This document shows positions 24,009 to 33,263 of a DNA stretch of 33,425 bases, piece after piece; the first letter of the stretch is position 1; every line of letters begins with the position of its first letter. The notes below the pieces were generated by a model, which did not search any database, had not been told where the DNA came from, and saw only the letters and a list, made by a program, of their open reading frames with translations. Source of the DNA: Pseudonocardia asaccharolytica DSM 44247 = NBRC 16224 (GTDB taxonomy: Bacteria > Actinomycetota > Actinomycetes > Mycobacteriales > Pseudonocardiaceae); contig NZ_AUII01000037.1 of the NCBI RefSeq assembly GCF_000423625.1, forward strand, positions 1-33,425, in the 5' to 3' direction. Made by a program: the position numbers and the translations under genes.

Positions 24009-24686
24009 ATGGCTAAGGTGCTGGGGAGACAGGACTCATCCCGGGCGGGTGAACGGCTCACCGTGTTGGTCGCCGACGACCACCCCGTCTACCGCGACGG
24101 CCTCGCCCGCGAGTTCCTGCGCGAGCCGGGGTTCGAACTGGTGGCGAGCGTGTCCGGGGGCCACGAGGCGCTCGAGGCCATCCGCCGGATCCGCCCGCGG
24201 GTGGCGATCCTCGACCTGCGGCTGCCCGACCTCGATGGGATGGCCGTGCTCGAGGCCGTCGAGGCCGAACGTCTGCCCACCGGTGTCGTGGTCCTGTCGG
24301 CCTTCGGCGACAGCGCGACGGTCTATGACGCGTTCAGTCGCGGCGCCCGCGCCTTCCTGCTCAAGGCGTCGACGTCAGGCGAGATCTTCGAAGCCGTGCG
24401 AACCGTGGCCCGTGGCGAGAGCGTCATTCCCATCGCCTTCCAGACCGGGCTGACCCGCGAGATCCAGTCCCGTCGTGCACTCGTCGACCGCCCGCTGCTG
24501 AGCCCCCGCGAGGTCCAGGTCCTGCGCCTCGTGGCCGAGGGACGATCCGCCTCGGAGATCGGGGACGAGCTCAGCTTGACCGTCGCGACGGTCAAGAGCC
24601 ACCTGCAGCGGATCTACGAGAAGCTCGAGGTCTCCGACCGGGCAGCGGCGGTGGCTGTCGCCATGCGCCGGGGACTGCTGCGTTAG
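24009..24686 (+). CDS. Orphan NarL/FixJ-family response regulator
   Basis: A 225-aa protein. The receiver domain has VADDHPVYRDG, the acceptor AILDLRLPD and the Lys in FLLKAS. The LuxR-type HTH reads LSPREVQVLRLVAEGRSASEIGDEL then ATVKSHLQRIYEKLEV. No kinase gene adjoins it. The nearest is the hybrid kinase ending at 22447, on the far side of the MetE-like gene. It probably regulates the divergent MetE-like gene and/or the catabolic genes downstream. The ATG at 24009 has GGGAG upstream. Confidence 0.9.
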   Translation: MAKVLGRQDSSRAGERLTVLVADDHPVYRDGLAREFLREPGFELVASVSGGHEALEAIRRIRPRVAILDLRLPDLDGMAVLEAVEAERLPTGVVVLSAFGDSATVYDAFSRGARAFLLKASTSGEIFEAVRTVARGESVIPIAFQTGLTREIQSRRALVDRPLLSPREVQVLRLVAEGRSASEIGDELSLTVATVKSHLQRIYEKLEVSDRAAAVAVAMRRGLLR

Positions 24687-24786
24687 CCTACTCACCGCCG
24701 CCCCACCGAACGGTTGAGCCAAGGTTCATCCTCGTCCCGCCCCACGACGGATAGGCAGGCCCGCCGCCCGCGGCGAAGCTCGGGGC

Positions 24787-25635
24787 ATGGCTGACGACCG
24801 CCCCACCCATCGCGGTGGGACACACGTGGTGCTCGAGCCGGTGAAAGTTGACGGACCTGCGGGCCGGATCACCGGCTGGGTCACCGCGAGTGCTGCCGAC
24901 GACACGTTCCCTGTGCTGTTCATCCATCCCATCAACATGCAGGGCCGGATCTGGGCCGACGTCGTCGAGCGACTGCGGCCGAGGCGGCGCTGCCTGTTGC
25001 CTGATCTGCGGGCGCACGGCACGTCCGACACGGCGGGTGACTTCGGGCTCGACGCATGGCTCAGCGACTGCGAGGCGTTCCTCGACGCGCACGGCGTCTC
25101 GGGCCCGGTGCACGTCGTCGGCGGTTCGCTCGGTGGTTCCCTCGCCTGCTGCCTGGCCGCAAGCCGACCGGGGCAGGTCGCCTCGGTCACCGGGATCGGC
25201 AGCTCCCTCAACTTCACGGGCGTCGACGTGGCCGCGGTCCTCAACACCTTCGACGAACTCGGGGTGGCCGGGACGTTCCGCAAGGCCTTCCCGGAGATCA
25301 CCTTCGGCCCTGAGTGTCCTCAGGAAACGATCGAGTTGGGGCTCAGGCTGGCGAACCCCAACGACGTCGAGACGGTCAAGCGGGTCTGGTATGCGACGGT
25401 GACCTCCGATTCGACACAGCGGGCGGCCACAGTGACCGCTCCGGCGCTCGTCCTCACCGGGGAGCACGATGCGACGTGTACGCCCGCTCTGGGACTGGAA
25501 ATGGCGCGAGTTCTGCGCACTGAGCAGGTGCTCATGCCCGATGTCGGGCATATGCCGATGCTGGAGAACCCCGGACGGGTGGCCGTCCTGCTCGATCACC
25601 ATTTCGCGCAGTCCGAACGCACCCTGGCGAGCTGA
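24787..25635 (+). CDS. Alpha/beta-fold hydrolase
   Basis: A 282-aa serine hydrolase. The nucleophile elbow is GGSLGGS, the acid is in the TGEHDATC strand end, and the catalytic His is in VGHMPMLENP. The oxyanion region is LFIHPINMQGRIW, with P replacing the usual G after H, and LLPDLRAHGTSD follows the family pattern. It resembles 3-oxoadipate enol-lactonase and meta-cleavage hydrolases; the true substrate is unknown. It is the first gene of the catabolic run, 39 bp before the LLM oxidoreductase. Confidence 0.85.
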   Translation: MADDRPTHRGGTHVVLEPVKVDGPAGRITGWVTASAADDTFPVLFIHPINMQGRIWADVVERLRPRRRCLLPDLRAHGTSDTAGDFGLDAWLSDCEAFLDAHGVSGPVHVVGGSLGGSLACCLAASRPGQVASVTGIGSSLNFTGVDVAAVLNTFDELGVAGTFRKAFPEITFGPECPQETIELGLRLANPNDVETVKRVWYATVTSDSTQRAATVTAPALVLTGEHDATCTPALGLEMARVLRTEQVLMPDVGHMPMLENPGRVAVLLDHHFAQSERTLAS

Positions 25636-25674
25636 CCTGTGCCGTGGCGGAATTCCGATCTTCTACGGAGTGAC

Positions 25675-26682
25675 ATGAACCCGAGCAGCCCGGTGGGACT
25701 TCTCATCGGAAGCCATATCCCCCCCGCGGACATCGCCCCGCTCGCCGCCCTCGCCGAACGCAGCGGGTTCGGTGAGCTGTGGCTGACCGAGGACCTGTGG
25801 TACACCAGCGGCGTCGTCTGCGCCGGCGCCGCCCTGGCCGCCACCTCGACGATCCCGGTGGGGCTGGGGATCCAGTCCGCCGTCACGCGGCACGCGTCCA
25901 TCCAGGCGCTGGATTTCGCCACACTCGCCCAGATCTACCCCGGAAGGTTCTGGCCGGGTATCGGGCTCGGCCTACCCGCCTGGCTGGACCAGATGGGGAT
26001 CATGCCGAAGGCACCGCTGCGGGCGATCCGCGAGACGGTCGAGTCGGTCCATCGATTGCTGGGTGGCGAGACGGTGAGCCTCGACGGGGCCCACCACATG
26101 AACGAGATCAGGCTGACCCATCCGTGCAAGCCCGTCCCACCGATCTACATCGGCGCCGTCGGCCCCAAGTCGATCAAACAGACCGGGCGGATCGCCGACG
26201 GCCTGGTCGGGTCGGTGACCAGCGGGACAGCCTACGTCGAGTGGGCCCGGCGACTGCTCGACGAGGGGTCGGCCACGGCCCCGGACACCGGGCGCAAGCG
26301 AATCGCCACCTTCGCGCTGTTCTGCCACGACGACGACGTCGACGCCGCACGCGCCGCGCTGCGGCCCACCCTTGCCTTCTACCTGACAGTTATGCAGGGC
26401 ACCGATCTGATCAGCATCTATGGCATCGGTGACGAGCTGGCCGAGCTGGCTGCCGGAGGTGCAGAACGGGTGGCGGCGGAGATGCCCGACCAGTGGCTCG
26501 ATGACCTCGCGGTCGTCGGGGACGGGCCGCGATGCGCCGCCCAGATCGATGCGTTGCTCCAGGCCGGCTCGGGCTCGGTGATCCTCTTCCCGGCCCCGTT
26601 CGAGCGCGGCAGGGAACTCGTCCTCCAGGCCGGCTCGCAGGTGATTCCACGGGTCGGGCAGGGCGCGAAGGACCTCCCGTGA
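25675..26682 (+). CDS. LLM-class flavin-dependent oxidoreductase
   Basis: A 335-aa TIM-barrel luciferase-like oxidoreductase using FMN or F420. Seen are LAERSGFGELWLTEDLWY, GLGIQSAVTRHA, PGRFWPGIGLGLP and PPIYIGAVGPKSIKQTGRIADG, the classic LLM segments. Members include F420-dependent reductases and two-component monooxygenases; sequence alone does not settle which. The ATG at 25675 has CGGAG upstream. The stop overlaps the DUF1028 GTG by 4 bp. A nearby FbiC (F420 synthesis) remnant is suggestive of an F420 history only. Confidence 0.85.
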   Translation: MNPSSPVGLLIGSHIPPADIAPLAALAERSGFGELWLTEDLWYTSGVVCAGAALAATSTIPVGLGIQSAVTRHASIQALDFATLAQIYPGRFWPGIGLGLPAWLDQMGIMPKAPLRAIRETVESVHRLLGGETVSLDGAHHMNEIRLTHPCKPVPPIYIGAVGPKSIKQTGRIADGLVGSVTSGTAYVEWARRLLDEGSATAPDTGRKRIATFALFCHDDDVDAARAALRPTLAFYLTVMQGTDLISIYGIGDELAELAAGGAERVAAEMPDQWLDDLAVVGDGPRCAAQIDALLQAGSGSVILFPAPFERGRELVLQAGSQVIPRVGQGAKDLP

Positions 26683-27605
26683 CCTACTCGATCCTTGCCA
26701 TTGATCCGGAAGCCGGCGAGATCGGCGTCGCCGTGCAGTCGCACTTCTTCGCCGTCGGCAGCTGCGTCCCGTGGGCCCAGGCCGGGGTGGGTGTCGTGGC
26801 GAGCCAGTCCCTCGTCGAGCCCGTCTACGGGGTGCGCGGCCTGTCCCTGATGGCGCAGGGGTGTTCCCCGCAGCAGGCCCTCGAGTCGCTGCTCGCCGAC
26901 GACGCCGGCGCGCCGACCCGGCAGGTGTCCATGCTCAGCGTGTCCGGTGCGGGGGCCACGCACACCGGAACGGGGTGTATCGGCCATGCCGGACACTGCG
27001 TACGGCAGCACAGCCGCACCCAGGCCAATCTCGTTTCCTCCCCTTCGGTGTGGACGGCGATGGCCGAGGAGTTCGAAGGGGCGTCTGGTTCGCTGGCCCA
27101 GCGTCTGATCGCCGCTCTGCGCGCCGGCGAGGCCCAGGGTGGTGATCTTCGCGGGCAGCAGGCCGCCGCGCTCAGGGTCGTCCGCATCGTCGCGACGGGA
27201 GACCTGAGCACCGACGTCGTCGTCGATCTTCGCGTCGACGACGCGGACCGGCCGCTGGACGAACTGGACCGGCTGCTCACCGCCTCGCAGGCGCTGTCCG
27301 GCCTGCTGCGGCTGCTGCAGACCCCGGGACTGCTGGTCGGCGAGTTCGATGTTGCGGAGCAAACCCTCACCGACGCCCTCGGTGAGCTGGATCGCGCGCA
27401 GGCCATCGTCGGCCCGGGCAACGGCGAGCCCACGGTCTGGAAGGGCCTGCTGCTGGCGCGCGCCGGGCGGACCGATGCGGCCCGATCGTGCTTCGTCTCG
27501 GCCGGACGGGCCAATCCTCGTGCCGCCGAGCTGCTGCGCCAGCTCGCAGCCGCGGGCATGTGGACGCGCGACCCCACGGAGCTGGAGAAGCTGCTCCCCC
27601 CGTGA
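26679..27605 (+). CDS. DUF1028 family protein with C-terminal repeat domain
   Basis: A 308-aa protein. The N-terminal about 225 residues match DUF1028: MTYSILAIDPEAGEIGVAVQSHFFAVGSCVPWAQ and the Gly-rich SGAGATHTGTGC. The family is related to N-terminal-nucleophile hydrolases, with Thr2 as candidate nucleophile after Met removal. The C-terminal part (about 225-308) is the appended TPR-like domain commonly seen in these proteins. The substrate is unknown; amide or cyclic-imide hydrolysis would suit the context (inference). The GTG start overlaps the LLM stop (GTGA). Confidence 0.82.
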   Translation: MTYSILAIDPEAGEIGVAVQSHFFAVGSCVPWAQAGVGVVASQSLVEPVYGVRGLSLMAQGCSPQQALESLLADDAGAPTRQVSMLSVSGAGATHTGTGCIGHAGHCVRQHSRTQANLVSSPSVWTAMAEEFEGASGSLAQRLIAALRAGEAQGGDLRGQQAAALRVVRIVATGDLSTDVVVDLRVDDADRPLDELDRLLTASQALSGLLRLLQTPGLLVGEFDVAEQTLTDALGELDRAQAIVGPGNGEPTVWKGLLLARAGRTDAARSCFVSAGRANPRAAELLRQLAAAGMWTRDPTELEKLLPP

Positions 27606-27658
27606 GACCTTCCGGCGCCGACCCCGGCGACCGGTCCGAGCGGCAGAAAGGACGGACG

Positions 27659-28225
27659 ATGTCGGACCTCGACAAGGACCGCGAAGCAATTCTCACGCTG
27701 CACAAGAACTGGTGGGAGGCCAACCACCAGCTCGTGATCCCGCTGATGGAAACGGTCTACCCGGCCGGCGACTCCTATCTGATGTTCAACCTGAACGGCC
27801 ATCCCTACTTCGGGATCAAGGAGAAGGTCGAGCTCTGGAAGCACTATCAGAAGGAGCTCGACATCGTCGCCTACCCGGACATCGAGATCATGCGCCTGAC
27901 GATTTCCGGTGACATGGCCTGGATCGCCTGCGAGGGCATCTTCCCGATGCGGGTCATCGGCTCGTCCGGCACCGGCTCGGCCACCTGGGAGACCAAGGAT
28001 GGCGTCGAGTACGACCCGTTCGGTCTGCGCGCCACCGAGATCTACCAGCGCGATGACGGCAACGGGAACCCGGTCTGGAAGATGTGGCACTTCCACTGCT
28101 CTCCGATGCCCGACCCCGACGAGCCGCGGCCGGGACTCGGTGGCACCCGCAATGAGCGCGGGCTCGGCGGCGGCCCGGGAATCACGCCGCTGCGGGTCAC
28201 CAGCGAGGGCATGCGGGAGAGCTGA
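27659..28225 (+). CDS. SnoaL/NTF2-like protein
   Basis: A 188-aa protein with an NTF2-like cone fold signature: N-terminal helix ILTLHKNWWEANHQLVIPLM, then YLMFNLNGHPYFGIKEKVELWKHYQK, and a closing WKMWHFHCSPM strand. Such proteins act as isomerases, hydrolases or ligand-binding chaperones, for example on polycyclic or aromatic substrates. The C-terminal tail after about 150 is Gly/Arg/Pro-rich. The ATG at 27659 has AAAGGA upstream. It sits between the DUF1028 and molybdenum-hydroxylase genes. Confidence 0.75.
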   Translation: MSDLDKDREAILTLHKNWWEANHQLVIPLMETVYPAGDSYLMFNLNGHPYFGIKEKVELWKHYQKELDIVAYPDIEIMRLTISGDMAWIACEGIFPMRVIGSSGTGSATWETKDGVEYDPFGLRATEIYQRDDGNGNPVWKMWHFHCSPMPDPDEPRPGLGGTRNERGLGGGPGITPLRVTSEGMRES

Positions 28226-28227
28226 CG

Positions 28228-28249
28228 GGGACCATCTCGGCTTGGTCCC
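28228..28249 (+). promoter_or_regulatory. Hairpin ahead of the molybdenum-hydroxylase genes
   Basis: GGGACCA and TGGTCCC pair around an 8-base loop, followed by a GGGGCCGGGCCCC block. It lies 3 bp after the SnoaL-like stop and about 90 bp before coxM-like. It could be a terminator or attenuator separating the two gene sets. Confidence 0.4.
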
Positions 28250-28337
28250 TGCGGGGCCGGGCCCCGGCATCCGCGACGGGACGTCCGCCGCGGTCGGCTC
28301 CTGCCGACCTGCTCGCCCCGATGAGACTGGAGCTGCC

Positions 28338-29208
28338 GTGAAACCACCACCGTTCACCTACCACCGCGCCGAATCAGTCGCCGACGCGATCGAGGTGCTG
28401 GACGCAAACCAGGAAGAAGAAGCCAAGGTCCTGGCCGGCGGCCAGAGCCTCATTCCCCTGCTCGCCATGCGGCTCGCTCGCCCGTCGATACTCGTCGATG
28501 TCAATGGGCTCTCCGAGCTCGACTACGTCCGACGCGACGGCGACCAGCTCCTGATCGGCGCATTGACCCGACATCGCACGGTGGAGCGCTCTGCGCAGGT
28601 TCGCGAGTCGGCGCCGTTGCTGGCGGAGGCGATGCCGTTCGTCGGCCACGTGCCGATCCGCCATAGAGGCACCATCGGGGGCAGCGCCGCGCACTGCGAT
28701 CCGGCGGCAGAGATCCCTGCCGTGCTGACGGCCCTGGACGCCGAGCTCGTGCTCACCGGCCCGGACGGGCCGCGGACAGTGCCGGCCGGGGACTTCTTCG
28801 TCGGCTTCCTGGACACCGCGCTGTCACCCAACGAACTGCTCGTCGAGATCCGCATCCCGACCCAGCCGCCAGGGACCGGATGCGCGGTCGAGCAGCTGAC
28901 CCGACGACATGGGGACTTCGCCATCGTCGCGGTGTTCGTCGCGCTGACGGTCGGCAACGACGGGCGGTGCAGCGCCGCGCGGCTCGCGGTCGCCGGGGCG
29001 AGCCCGGGCCGCCGAGGAGCTCCTGGTCGGCAACCCGCTGACCAAGGATGTCGTCGCGCAGGCGGCCGCCGTCGCCGCGGCGACCCAGAGTGTGGACGAT
29101 GTGCACTCCTCGGCCGGATACCGGCGGGAGATGGCCGCCGTGCTGACCCGGCGGGCCATTCAGGGTGCCGCGTCGCGATCGACCGACGGACGAGGAGCGG
29201 TGGCATGA
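28338..29208 (+). CDS. Molybdenum hydroxylase FAD subunit (CoxM/CutM-like), frameshifted
   Basis: The medium subunit carries FAD and passes electrons from the iron-sulfur subunit to an acceptor. VLAGGQSLIPLLAMRLARP is the FAD-binding signature, and HRGTIGGSAAHCDPAAE is the second FAD motif. The frame reads well to A-S at 29003, then breaks. Homologous sequence RAAEELLVGNPLTKDVVAQ continues in the next frame from 29005 to the stop at 29208. One extra base (or two lost) in the CCCGGG run explains it. It may be a sequencing error or a real mutation. The GTG at 28338 has GGAG upstream. The stop overlaps the next gene (ATGA). Confidence 0.8.
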
Positions 29209-31612
29209 CCCGGACGGATACAGGGAAGTACACGGGGCGGCCGATGGCCCGGACCGAGGACCCCCGCCTGCTCGCCGGCCGCGGACGGTACATCGACGAC
29301 GTCACCGTGCCCCGGATGCTGGAGGCCGCGGTGCTGCGCAGCCCGATCGCCCACGGCCGGATCCTGCGGGTGGATGCCAGCCGAGCACGCGAGCTGCCGG
29401 GGGTGTTCGATGTGCTCACCGGCCCCGACTTGGCCGCCGTGGCCGGCGTTCAGCCGGTGATCTGGAAACCGGTTCCCGGGCAGCGGCTGGCTCAGACGTT
29501 CGCGCTGGTCACCGACCGCGTCCGCTGGGTGGGCCAGGCGGTCGCGGCGGTCGCGGCGGTCAACCGTTACGTGGCCGAGGACGCCCTCGAGCTGATCGAT
29601 GTCGAGTACGAGCCCCTGCCGGTCGCGGCCAACCTCGACGCCGCGCTCGCCGACGATGCCCCCTGCTCTACGACGACTGGCCGGACAACGTCGCAGGTGA
29701 GCTGACCTACACCGCGGGCGACGTGGAGAAGGCGTTCGCCGAGGCCGATGTCGTGGTCGGCGAGACCTTCGACCATGCCCGCGCGTTCGGCTGCCCGCTG
29801 GAAACCCGCGGATGCATTGCGAGCTGGGACACCTTCGCCGGCACGCTGGAGCTGTGGCTCTCCGGCCAGGCGCCGAACCTCGCCCGTGACCTGCTCGGCG
29901 AGGTCTTCGACATCCCCATCCACAAGATCCGCGTGCTCACCCCCGACCTCGGCGGTGGTTTCGGCAGCAAGTTCGACTTCTACGGGGAGGAGGTCATCGC
30001 CTCGGTCCTGTCGCGGCGGACGGGCCGGCCGGTGAAGCTGCTCGAGGATCGGACGGAGAGCTTCTTCGCGACCTCGCAGGCCCGCGACATGCGGCTGTCG
30101 TACGAGATGGCGCTGCGGCGCGACGGCACGATCCTCGGGATGCGCGGAACCGGCTACGGTGTTCTCGGCGGCGCGCTCGGGACGGTCGGCATGGGCCCGC
30201 CGTGGGCGTCGGTCGTCAATGTCACCGGGCCCTACAAGGTCCCGAACCTACAGGTCACGATCAAGGGCGTGATGACCAACCGGCCGCCGTACGGCTCGTA
30301 CCGGGGCTGGGGCGTGCCGAAGGCAAACCTGGTTCACGAGCGGCTGATCGAACTGGCCGCACGCCGCCTGAACCTCGACCGCGCCGAGGTCCGCCGCAAG
30401 AACTTCCCCACCATCGAGGAATTCCCCTACTTCACCGGCGTGGCGTTCACCTACGACAGTGGCCGGTACGCCGAGTGCATGGACCTGGCGCTGGCGAAGA
30501 TCACCGAGCTCGGCTGGCTCGACCGGCAACGGGCCGCGCGCCGCGAGGGCCGCTCCCTCGGGATCGGGTATTCCTTCCACATCGAGCCTTCGGCCTACGG
30601 GCCCAGCCGGATCCTCAACCTCGTCGGGCTACAGCACTCGGGTTTCGACAAGGAAGTGGTCCGGATCGACTCCACCGGTCGCGTCACGGTGCTCAGCGGC
30701 CAAATCAACATGGGGCAGGGGACGCACACCAGCTACGCCCAGTTGGTGGCTGATGCGCTCAGCGTGCCCATCGACGATGTGACGATCGTCACCGGCGATA
30801 CGGATTCGTGCCCCTATACCGGTTACGGAACCGGCGGAAGCCGAGCCACGGCGCTGGGTGGCGCGGCGATCCTGCGGGCCTCGGCCCGGCTGCGGGCCAA
30901 GGTGTTGCGTATCGCCAGCCACCTGCTCGAATGCGCCCCGGAAGACCTCGAGATCGTCGACGGCGAGATCGGTGTGAAGGGGGTGCCCGAACGCTCGGTC
31001 ACGATGCGCGAGGTCGGGGACGCCGCCTACCGCCGGCTGAACGGGAAGCTGCCCGATGACGAGGACGCCACGCTCGAGGAGGTCGACGTCTACGACCCGG
31101 AGAACGTCGCCACCTCCTACGGGTTCAGCGCGCTTCTCGTCGAGGTCGACCGGGAGACGGGCGTGGTGACCCTGCTCGACTGCCTTCAGGCCCACGACTG
31201 CGGGACTGTCATCAACCCGATGCTCGTGGATGGGCAGCTCGCCGGCGGGCTGGCGCAGGCGTTCGGCGGTGCGCTGCTGGAGGAACTCGTCTACGACGAC
31301 GAGGGGCAGCTGCGCACGGCCAGCTTCATGGACTACCTCTTGCCCACTGCGGCGGAGACCCCGAACTTCCACTTCTACCACCAGGAAACGCCGTCGCCGC
31401 ACATCCCCGGTGGTTTCAAGGGCGTCGGCGAGGCGGGAACCATCGCGGGCGTGTCGCTCGTGGCCAGCGCGGTTGACGATGCGTTGCGCGACCTGGGCGT
31501 GACCGTGACGCGGTTCCCCATCACGCCGCCCCGGCTGCTCGAACTCATCCGCACGGCATCGCCCAACGGATCGGGAGCGGCAGCGCATGCCACAGAGGAG
31601 CCTCTTCGATGA
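29205..31612 (+). CDS. Molybdenum hydroxylase large subunit (CoxL-like, non-form-I), frameshifted
   Basis: The catalytic subunit that holds the Mo-molybdopterin cytosine dinucleotide cofactor and hydroxylates aromatic or aldehyde carbons. It has GRPMARTEDPRLLAGRGRYIDDV at the N-terminus, the cofactor motif TPDLGGGFGSK and the catalytic Glu in KGVGEAGT. The loop where CO dehydrogenase form I has AYRCSFR reads GSYRGWGVPKA, closer to form II-type enzymes but not identical. The frame breaks in the C5 run at 29659-29663; one added C restores LLYDDWPDNVAGELTY. The first half reads from ATG 29205, the rest in the shifted frame. The stop overlaps the small-subunit ATG. Confidence 0.82.
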
Positions 31613-32094
31613 ACGCGAAGCAGACCGTTTCGGTCACGATCAATGGGCAGCTCTACGTTCGGGAGTGCGAGCCACGTCTGACGCTGGCCGACTTCATCCG
31701 GCGCGAGTGCGGCCTGACGGGAACGCATCTGGGATGCGAGCAGGGCGTCTGTGGCGCATGCACGGTATCCCTCTCCGGAGAGAGCGTCCGCTCGTGCCTC
31801 ATGTTCGCGGTGCAGGCCGACAACGCCTCGATCACCACCGTGGAGGGGCTGGCTGACGGAGAGGAACTCAGCCCGCTGCAAGCGTGCTTCTCCGAGAACC
31901 ACGGCTTGCAGTGTGGGTTCTGCACCTCGGGAATGCTGATCTCGGCGAGAGAGTTGCTGGAGGAGAACCCCGACCCGACGGCGGAGGAGGCACGTACCTG
32001 GCTCGCGGGCAACCTGTGCCGCTGCACCGGATACGACGCGATCATCAGCTCCGTTCTCGACACGGCCAAGCGGATGAGAGCCGCCTCCAGTTAG
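31609..32094 (+). CDS. Molybdenum hydroxylase iron-sulfur subunit (CoxS-like)
   Basis: A 161-aa protein with two [2Fe-2S] clusters. The N-terminal plant-ferredoxin-like cluster is CEQGVCGAC (C-x4-C-x2-C) plus a later C in SCLMF. The second cluster is CGFCTSGM and CRCTGY. The length is standard for CoxS/XdhC-type subunits, and the frame is intact. It overlaps the large-subunit stop (ATGA). Gene order M-L-S is the usual layout for this enzyme class. Confidence 0.93.
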   Translation: MNAKQTVSVTINGQLYVRECEPRLTLADFIRRECGLTGTHLGCEQGVCGACTVSLSGESVRSCLMFAVQADNASITTVEGLADGEELSPLQACFSENHGLQCGFCTSGMLISARELLEENPDPTAEEARTWLAGNLCRCTGYDAIISSVLDTAKRMRAASS

Positions 32095-32684
32095 CGCCGC
32101 GATAGACGATCCGGGAGACAGCATGCACCAGCACGACCTCTCGCCACGTGGGGCCGCGCCGCGCGCCGCCGCGCCCCCTCGGTCACCTCGAGCGCGGTGA
32201 AGCCGTGAATGTGCAGCTCGGGAACCGTGGCGTGCACGGCCGCGGTCACGTCGAGGTAGAAGCTGCCGTCGAAACTCGGATGGATCCCACCCTGCAGGCA
32301 GACTGCGGTGGCGCCACGGTCCCAGGCCTCGCGGGCGCGTTCGGCGAACTCGCCGGGCGAGAGCAGGTAGGGCCGGCCCCGCAGGTTCAGCGAGAGCGGA
32401 CCCTTGGCGAAACCGCAGAAGGCGCACCGGAAAGCACAGACGTTGGTGTAGTTGATGTCGCGGTCACGAACGTAGGTGACGGTGTCTCCTACCGCCGCGG
32501 TGCGCAGCTCGTCGGCCAGCCGGGCAACCGCCACGACCTCCGGCCCGGGCCCCGGCGAAGGGCACACCGCCCGCAGCCGCGTGAGCTCATCCTGGCTCAG
32601 CGCGCCGGCGTTCGCGTGCGGCAGCAGGCCGATCTCGTCGAACACCCTGCTGCCCTCATCGAAGCCATATACGTATTTCAGCAT
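32091..32684 (-). pseudogene. fbiC: Collapsed FbiC-like gene (CofG fragment fused to CofH fragment)
   Basis: FbiC makes the F420 precursor FO with two radical-SAM halves (CofG, CofH; about 850 aa). Here 197 aa remain. The start (VFDEIGLLPHANAGALSQDELTRLR) is from the middle of CofG. It jumps to the beginning of CofH (VGDTVTYVRDRDINYTNVC), including the radical-SAM CAFRCAFC cluster and CLQGGIHPSFDG. Homology ends near 32170 at TALEVTEGA, and the remaining tail is unrelated. The CofG cluster and the CofH C-terminal half are missing, so neither active site is whole. GGAGGTG precedes the ATG. It converges on coxS with 4-bp overlap. Confidence 0.75.
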
Positions 32685-32808
32685 GACGCACCTCCGGCCG
32701 CGGCCAAGCCTGCGGCGGTTGTCTGCGCGTCCGGTCTTCTCGCCATGCGAGAGCCCGGCGATGCGCAGGTGTCGCGGCTCGGGTCAGACATCCCATGGCG
32801 TAGCGATG

Positions 32809-33092
32809 TCAAGCGGCGGCGATGTTGCGGTGGGCCCAGGCGGTGGTCTCGTCATAGCGGGTTCGGGTCTTCAGGCAGCCGTGCAGGATCCCGACGAGCC
32901 GGTTCCCACGTTGTCGCAGGGCGGCGTGGTGGCCGGTGCCGCGCTCGCGCAGGGTGTCGTAGTAGGCGCGGGCGCCGGGTGAGTTCGTCAGGGCGCAGAA
33001 CGCCCACTGGTGGACGGCGTCGCCGAGGCGTTTGTTGCGGGCGTAGCGGGCCAGCACCACCGTCCGGCGCCCGGAGGCCCGGGATGCTCGAC
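32809..33092 (-). pseudogene. IS110-family transposase, C-terminal remnant
   Basis: The reading ASRASGRRTVVLARYARN followed by KRLGDAVHQWAFCALTNSPGA and RGNRLVGILHGCL matches the C-terminal (transposase_20) domain of IS110-family enzymes. The N-terminal DEDD domain is absent, and upstream homology fades near 33092-33110. The remnant is flanked by an FbiC remnant and an IS1380 element, which indicates a region of repeated insertion and loss. Confidence 0.75.
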
Positions 33093-33263
33093 TCGGTGCA
33101 CACGGACGGCTCCTTAGCCCGGATCCACCGCTGAGCCTCGTGGGCTACGGCGCGCCTGAAAGATCAAATGCCCTCCGAGCAGGAACGATGTCGGTTGCTG
33201 AGGCCACCACGTCCGCGCAGGGAAGGCATCTGACGAGTGCGAGCATCTCATGACCTGGCGCGT

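Noticed and set aside
29205..31612. Reading the M-L-S genes as an aerobic CO dehydrogenase.
   Set aside because: The large subunit lacks the form I CO-dehydrogenase loop, and no coxDEF-type accessory genes are adjacent. Only the enzyme superfamily is supported.
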